A stretch of DNA of 64,000 bases from Phallusia mammillata. Taxonomy: Eukaryota > Chordata > Ascidiacea > Phlebobranchia > Ascidiidae. The translations under genes were made by a program, and so were the position numbers. Below, piece by piece: positions 57,519-64,000 of this stretch (positions are counted from its first letter, which is position 1; each line of letters begins with the position of its first letter). The stretch lies in the NCBI GenBank assembly GCA_003260075.1, contig QLIY01000005.1, forward strand, positions 1-64,000. The letters are read 5' to 3'. The notes under the pieces were generated by a model. That model was given only the letters and a program-made list of their open reading frames with translations, ran no database searches and had not been told where the DNA came from.

Positions 57519-59163
57519 ATGGATTCTGCAACAGAACCAGAGTTTGAAATCAGTTCCAGTGGAACATACGTTGAGGGAATTGGAGATGAAGTTGTTTTTG
57601 CTTTTCTTACCCTTTTGGCAATTGCTGCCAGCACAACATTTTTTATATTCAAGTAAGTTACTGACAATTTTTGATCTCTTGCAAAACTACTTCAATTACG
57701 ACTACAATTTAGGTTTTGCTATACCTTTAACCTTTCTTGGTTTGTCTCTTTTTTTTGTTAATGGAGAAAAAAAGGTATAAAATGAATAAATCACTCATTT
57801 TGAATTGCCTCCTACATCTATTTGTTTACTACTTAAGGATTATTACCACATATACAATGCAAAACAAACATACAATTCTTTTATTTTGATAAAGGTGTAT
57901 TTTTTTGCAATCAAACATGAAACAAGAAAATTTTCAATTTTCAATTTTACACAATATTTGTCACAGATGGATCAACTACACAAACCTCCATGCAATTCAC
58001 CCAGACAGCCAGGAAAATGTAGCAGCCACTCGTAGCCAACTTGGCATCAATCCAGATGAAACACAGGCTGATGGTTTAGCAAATAATAACACCAATGCAT
58101 CTGAGAACTTGGTTCTTTTAGTCACATGTTGCTGAAATCTACTTGGTGGTATTCAACATAAACATTTTTATTGCAGAATGAAAACAGACAACGATATTAC
58201 AGTGACAGAAGGTGTCCAATCTGTCTACTGGAAGCAAGGCTGGCGGTGGAAACTAACTGTGGACATTTATTTTGTGGTAAAATATGGTATTGTAACTTAA
58301 CACCCCATCATCTAGACCAGTGGTTCTCAACCAGGGCCCATGGCCCCCCAGGAGGGCCCCGAGCTGAGTTCCGGGGGGCCACAGGTGTACATTCACCAGA
58401 AACACCCACTAAAAGCCATTTTCATTATAACATTTTTCCCTAATTAAATCGACTATTTCACATTCTTTTTGTCTATATTGAGGTTTTGTTTAATTTTTTC
58501 GACCTGGCCACGGATCCTACAGGCTTACTTAAAGTGGGCCATGAGGCCCAAAAATTACTTTTAGGGGGCCACGGTCCACGAAAGGTTGAGAACCACGGAT
58601 CTAGACCATGAGGTTCCTTTTTCTGTAGGACAATGTATTATTACTTACTGGAGGTATGGTGATTGGCTTGGTGCTGTTCAGTGTCCAGTCTGTCGTCAAC
58701 TTGTAAGTCTCCTCATGAAAGATTTTACTGGAAGTGAGGATGAAGGAGCTCGTGAAATTGGGAGAAGTATTAATGATTACAACCGACGATTTTCCGGGCA
58801 GCCCAGACCAGTAAGTGCATATGTTAATGATACTTTTGCTTATTGGCTATTTTTATTCTGTTTAACGCTGAAAAGTGTAACAACTGAACCTTTTCTTAGA
58901 TTTTTGACTACATTTGGGATTTACCTGCCATACTGAGACATTTATGGAGGGAATTGTTTTCAGTTGGAGGACTTGTGTTTATGTTTAGGGCACGGATATT
59001 TCTTTGTATTGCAGCTATTATTGTTTATCTAATTTCACCTCTGGATATAATTCCTGAGGCAATGTTTGGTTTTATTGGTCTACTGGATGATCTTTTTATA
59101 CTTTTGCTGGTGCTAGTGTACATGACTATCATATACAGACAGATTGTAGCTGAACGGGCTTAA
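57519..59163 (+). CDS. RNF170: RING finger E3 ubiquitin ligase RNF170
   Basis: An ER-membrane ligase; in mammals it ubiquitinates activated IP3 receptors for degradation. Five exons: 57519-57652, 57967-58111, 58177-58276, 58629-58810, 58900-59163, about 274 residues (human 258). Order: short acidic N-terminus with EGIGDEV, first membrane segment ([19 protein letters not shown]), a [10 protein letters not shown] stretch, then the C3HC4 [49 protein letters not shown] follows, then two C-terminal membrane segments with [11 protein letters not shown] and [22 protein letters not shown], matching the human protein closely. The donor ending exon 2 is the least certain junction (GT at 58112). A GTAAGT at 58703 is read through as Val-Ser. 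A hAT MITE sits in intron 3. AATAAA at 59276 follows the stop. Confidence 0.93.
58318..58598. mobile_element. hAT-type MITE, 281 bp, in RNF170 intron 3
   Basis: It starts CAGTGGTTCTCAACC and ends GGTTGAGAACCACGG, with perfect 8-bp duplications ATCTAGAC at 58310-58317 and 58599-58606. It ends only about 30 bp before exon 4, between the branch region and the acceptor, and the gene still appears to splice. Confidence 0.9.
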
Positions 59164-59275
59164 GGCAACTTGCTGCTGTATGTTTTACACAATGGCCTTG
59201 AAAAATGCCCTATGATTCCATGTGTTTTTTTTTACTCTGAAAGGTTGCTTGAGGCCTTTTTGTTACTTCATGTGC

Positions 59276-59281
59276 AATAAA
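59276..59281 (+). promoter_or_regulatory. Poly(A) signal AATAAA of RNF170
   Basis: Canonical hexamer 113 bases after the RNF170 stop codon, in the context TGTGCAATAAACATG. Confidence 0.6.
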
Positions 59282-59945
59282 CATGACTAAGTATGGGCAA
59301 TTTCTTGTTTTTGGTCGTCTTAGTGGATACCAAACTTTGGATGGAAATGTATTGCTTGAAATGCAAAGCTTAGCAATTTTTTTTTTCTTTTAATTTTACG
59401 TGAGTTTATTGAATAGCCACAAAAACACATGTTACACAAAATGATCCGCTTTCAATCATAAACTTAATTCAGTAAAGCTGGGTTCATCATGCATGAATAG
59501 TATTTTATTTTCACTTTGTGTCAGCCAATACTGAAATGTATCATCAACAAAATAAAACCATTCCGTCTTTGGTACATCAGGTCCAGAAACAAGGAAGTTT
59601 TAACCAAAAAAAGTTACATTTAAGTGTTCAATACAATACACCACAAAAACAGAAAAAATAGGTTTGCTACAACAAACAGGAAAAGGCATTTTCAGTGTTA
59701 GTGCACAAAACAGTTCAAGTTGTATCATATAAGTTGCCAATTAGGTATTTTTACAAGTTTTGCCCAAAAAATTGAATAGTTCTGTGATGGCACTTGTAGC
59801 ATGTGGCATAATGGTAGCTCACAGAAACATATGCATATGAATAAAACTGCATTGAAATAATGAATACCGTACTTTCAGAAAAGATAACAACATGCTTTCA
59901 GAAATGAATTGCTAAACCATTAAAATGCATCAGTAGGAAAATGAA

Positions 59946-60523
59946 TCATAAAAACATGCAGGAGCTTTTGGGCTTAAAGGGGTTGTCTGGAGGTTTCACC
60001 AGAAGAAAATCACGCCCTTGGTTATCCAGCACATAGTTCCTTAGGTCAGTGGCCGCCTTGGACACCTTAAATAGGAAACAAAATTGTTATTCGTTTTATG
60101 GTTGACAGTGACACAATATTTTACCATAGATAGTAATGTAATAAATACAAATAAGACACTTTTGGGGCCAAAAAAATTACCAACCAATGACACATCATAG
60201 TATTCCGTGCATTTTAAACAAAAAATAGACTTCTGTTTACTTGTTTTGGCCGAAATCTGAGACTGTTGTTCAATGTAAAATAAATGTCAAAAAAATGTTA
60301 AATGTTGCAGAAGAATTTTTAATCCTTAATGTTCCTTATGCCAATTATTACTGATAGTTTTTTTGAAATCTTTCAAAATGCAAGGACATTTGATTTGGGA
60401 GAAAAAAAACGTATGCAATATTTGTTAACATTTTACAATTTTCCTCACCGGAACTCGTTCAATAGTTAGATGATATCGAAGCTCATCCAACAGCTTCTGT
60501 GCGTTTTGAACTGCGTGGTTCAT
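59946..60523 (-). CDS. Heterotrimeric G-protein gamma subunit
   Basis: A small prenylated subunit that pairs with G-beta at the membrane in GPCR signalling. Two exons, 60449-60523 and 59946-60065, give 64 residues, a typical gamma size. The order is family-like: QNAQKLLDELRYHLTIERVP, then VSKAATDLRNYV, a DFLLV...NPF segment and the C-terminal CaaX box CMFL. The terminal Leu predicts geranylgeranylation. The intron falls just before Val-Ser-Lys. The start chosen (MNHAV) fits the family; the frame stays open upstream to a methionine at 60667, which would add 48 basic residues, but this extension looks like 5' leader. It is tail to tail with RNF170. Confidence 0.88.
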
Positions 60524-61099
60524 GATTATTCGCAGTCCTTCCCCTCCCTGTCGTTTTCTTTTACTCTTTTCTGAACTGAATCGAAAGCGATTGCCAAATT
60601 TTCGACGCTGTGGTAAGTTGTCTTCTAAAAATGGCCACACCCGACCTTCTGGAGGCGCTAGAGACAATCGATCTCTTTTTGTTGGTATTTTGTGTCAAGA
60701 TTGTTCGAAGTTCCAACTGAAGAATAATGATAACTGTGCCAGGTTCTAATTTAATGGAAAATACATCTATGACGTTTTCAACCAACCAATATTTCCATGT
60801 TGACAGTTTCGTTACAATGCGCGAGAAACGGCCGAATTTTCTCGAAACTAGCAACTGTTTTCGACGTTCCAATGCATTTGCAAATAAAATGGTAGTTTCA
60901 TGTCGATAAATAGGAATACAAGTAGACTTAAAAAGAAGTGATAAGTACTTGCAAATGAAAAATAAGACTGAAGAGCAGATGGAAAAACATTTTATGACAT
61001 CACACAACAGTTGTTTTGTGTCACAACTGCCTTTGTTCTTTTATGTGTTTTGGCGACAAAATCATTTGTGTTTGTGAAGTGTGAACTTTATTAATAATA
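60524..61099. promoter_or_regulatory. Upstream region between G-gamma and microprotein genes
   Basis: 576 bp lie between the two divergent starts. Long open frames on the minus strand here overlap each other and show no recognisable domain, so I treat the region as leader and promoter DNA. Confidence 0.4.
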
Positions 61100-61252
61100 A
61101 TGCCAAAAAAGCACACAGCAAAATGTCTTGCCGAACCTAATAATTTTTCGAACGGATATCCTGTAATTGCAGCGTTTGCCGTTCTATTACTCTGTGTCAT
61201 TTTGTACAGAAGAAAACAACTGCTGTGCAAAAAAATTTCAACGGTGTTTTAA
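61100..61252 (+). CDS. Single-pass membrane microprotein, unknown
   Basis: An uninterrupted frame of 50 residues. It has a basic start (MPKKHTAK), a polar stretch, one clear hydrophobic segment (YPVIAAFAVLLLCVILY, about residues 20-36) and a basic tail with RRKQ and KK. This is the layout of a small single-pass membrane protein with a positively charged cytosolic side. I do not recognise a family. Its TAA is only 36 bases before the SREK1IP1 start codon on the same strand, which suggests one dicistronic transcript of the kind processed by trans-splicing in tunicates. Chance occurrence of such a frame is possible. Confidence 0.5.
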   Translation: MPKKHTAKCLAEPNNFSNGYPVIAAFAVLLLCVILYRRKQLLCKKISTVF

Positions 61253-61288
61253 CTTTTTTATGACTTAACGTCAGTTTGATTATTTGCA
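61253..61288 (+). promoter_or_regulatory. Possible trans-splice acceptor between two cistrons
   Basis: The 36-base spacer has a T-rich stretch (61253-61261) followed by AACGTCAG, with AG at 61273-61274, 14 bases before the ATG of SREK1IP1. In animals with spliced-leader operons this is the expected place for the leader to be added. No spliced-leader gene is seen in the window. Confidence 0.35.
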
Positions 61289-62514
<1,226 letters not shown>

Positions 62515-62964
62515 TTATCATGGAAGAGTTTTAAGTAAAATGTTTAAAAACTTATCAAGGAAAACTTCTTGTGCGAACTTGTCACTGGGATAACCATTGC
62601 GCTGAGACTAATATTGACTTTTTCAATTTTTTTTATGATTTACAGGTTTTTAGCAAGTGAAAAAAGATTTTAAATTGGTCTGGAATGGCAACTACAATAT
62701 TGTATCAAGTCAAAAACAGTAGACTACTGATGTCCTCTTTCTGTAACATTAAAACTACGGTTTTTGGAATGGTCTGTTGCAGGCATGGGGAACAATTTTG
62801 AATGGTTATGTTGGATAAAAAACAAAGGTGTATAAAAATGGAAAAAAATTCATTCCGTATGTAGAAGCCAGGCGTTAAAAATATTTTCACATTTAGCTTT
62901 TAGAGGCCAAACTCTGTTCGTTACATGTGACCTTTGTGATGCAGGCTTTCAAAACAAAAAGTTA

Positions 62965-62970
62965 AATAAA
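62965..62970 (+). promoter_or_regulatory. Poly(A) signal AATAAA of SREK1IP1
   Basis: Canonical hexamer in GTTAAATAAACTTG, about 450 bases after the SREK1IP1 stop and 360 bases before the convergent NABP stop. Confidence 0.5.
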
Positions 62971-63326
62971 CTTGTTGCCAGTAGCTTTCCATTTATATGG
63001 TTCATTTGTGACATTATACCCAAAGCATGCCCATTGTTGCTCCCAACGTTTTCATTTACTGCTGCTGTACCCATTTTTATACGAGTTATGTTTTTACCAA
63101 ATGTTTGCTATTCATCATGGAGTGTTGCACTGACATTGTAATCATCTACTTTTGCAATACAACATGAGTAAAATCATACACTATGTTCTACAACTTTATA
63201 ACTGATGTAGCATTATTTTTTAAATGAGGGTTGCACAAAAATAACAAAAAGAATGAAAATGAAATTGTTGACAAAATACACAATTTCTGAAAAAAAATTC
63301 CATAACTTCAGAATACTGCCAACATA

Positions 63327-63851
63327 TTATGACTTTGGTCTAAAGTTATTGGGTTTGTTGTTTGTCTGCTTAGCAGGATGTGCCGTTGACTGTGTATTAG
63401 CACCCTGGTTGCCTGGTGTGTTCTTGCCTTCTTGATTCTGCTGTTGAATCCATTCAGCATTGGGTTCACTAATATCAGGCACTTCATTGAATACCATGCA
63501 AAAGTCTCCAACTTTTGTTAGGCTTCCCAATTTGCCCACATACAAAGTGAGACAGTTTTTAAACAGCACTGCATAGCAGCGACTGAGGGCTAAGATATCG
63601 CCAGGTTGAATAAACGAACCGTGTTCCCCCCAAATAGACAAGTTTATTGAACCAGTTTTGTCTGCAACTTTGCAGGAACGGACCTCTAAACCATCTTTTG
63701 TTTTGTATGAGTTTCCAATATGAAGCACTATTACTTTCATCTGCAGGTTTTTGGCTTGTGGATAAACATCTTTGATATAGTTTAAGGTTCCATTCTTGTT
63801 TTCCTCATTTGACTGCTTAGCATACATTTCTATACTGGAATTTCGTATCAA
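63327..63851 (-). CDS. NABP: SOSS complex subunit B, ssDNA-binding protein
   Basis: Single-exon, 174 residues. It is an OB-fold single-strand DNA binding protein; in mammals (NABP1/2, hSSB) it works with INTS3 in double-strand break signalling. Conserved strands are clear: [73 protein letters not shown] and [14 protein letters not shown], all close to the human proteins. The C-terminal 40 residues are Gln/Asn-rich and shorter than in vertebrates. The frame has about 20 extra residues before the OB fold; the second methionine (residue 9) would also serve. It converges on SREK1IP1. No intron is visible, unlike the other genes here, which could mean an intronless or retroposed gene, but the frame is intact. 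Confidence 0.92.
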   Translation of the reverse strand: MIRNSSIEMYAKQSNEENKNGTLNYIKDVYPQAKNLQMKVIVLHIGNSYKTKDGLEVRSCKVADKTGSINLSIWGEHGSFIQPGDILALSRCYAVLFKNCLTLYVGKLGSLTKVGDFCMVFNEVPDISEPNAEWIQQQNQEGKNTPGNQGANTQSTAHPAKQTNNKPNNFRPKS

Positions 63852-64000
63852 GCTGTAACTCCAAATCGATCATTCAAGTAACGCAATCCTGTGAATCTTG
63901 TTGTGTAGAGTGTGTAACCCCAGGACAAAACGACAACAGCAACCAACAACTGTTGAAAAGTCACAAACAAAAAACATAATAAAACGAAAGGGTTTTTTCA
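63852..64000. other. Window edge upstream of NABP
   Basis: Presumed leader or promoter DNA of the NABP gene; no further feature is recognised before the end. Confidence 0.4.

Noticed and set aside
58703-58708. GTAAGT as the donor ending RNF170 exon 4 early
   Set aside because: Reading through gives Val-Ser-Leu-Leu and then [13 protein letters not shown] in frame, which the family requires; the true donor is after the Pro codon at 58810.
60561-61007. 148-codon open frame on the minus strand upstream of G-gamma
   Set aside because: It overlaps the presumed leader of the G-gamma gene in another frame, shows no domain and has no splice structure; likely chance.

Overview
This is a piece of a eukaryotic, invertebrate animal genome. 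It is AT-rich, its genes are split by short introns with ordinary GT-AG junctions, genes lie close together, and the proteins resemble vertebrate orthologues closely. Compactness, the vertebrate-like gene set and an operon-like gene pair suggest an ascidian tunicate of the Ciona type. That assignment is inference; the window alone does not prove it. All gene models were built by hand from splice sites, reading frame and remembered family sequence; no search was run.

Layout. Bases 1 to 10,850 hold no gene I can support. They contain diverged tandem repeats, a repeat rich in TGACGT (2405-2850), an array of splice-acceptor-like motifs (3290-5430), a promoter-like cluster near 8480-8581 and nested hAT elements (9202-10227). 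Then come: an SLC1 glutamate transporter (minus, 10856-21385, 12 exons); a choline transporter-like protein of the SLC44A1 type (minus, 25570-37035, 14 exons); the splicing factor YJU2B/CCDC130 (minus, 37446-41741); a BTB-BACK-Kelch protein (plus, 42334-53944, 12 exons); a VMAC-like coiled-coil protein (minus, 55862-57007); the RING E3 ligase RNF170 (plus, 57519-59163); a G-protein gamma subunit (minus, 59946-60523); an unrecognised 50-residue membrane microprotein (plus, 61100-61252) directly followed by SREK1IP1 (plus, 61289-62514); and the ssDNA-binding SOSS subunit B, NABP (minus, 63327-63851). Three gene pairs are head to head with roughly 510-590 bp between start codons. The genes do not form one pathway; they are neighbouring housekeeping and signalling genes.

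The most striking feature is structural. More than 30 runs of G or C, mostly 9-15 bases, are scattered through the window, and almost every one sits exactly between two diverged direct copies of about 50 to 850 bp. Copies cut through exons, so genes read correctly only if one copy of each pair is ignored. Three single-N positions have the same layout. At 46190-46560 one copy carries a hAT insertion and the other is the empty site. I read the pairs mainly as alternative haplotypes of a very polymorphic animal joined end to end in the assembly, with homopolymer artefacts at the joins. This explains the data better than a new duplication system, but raw reads are needed to settle it. Introns and intergenic DNA are also full of short hAT-type elements with clean 8-bp target duplications, fold-back elements and tRNA-derived SINEs.
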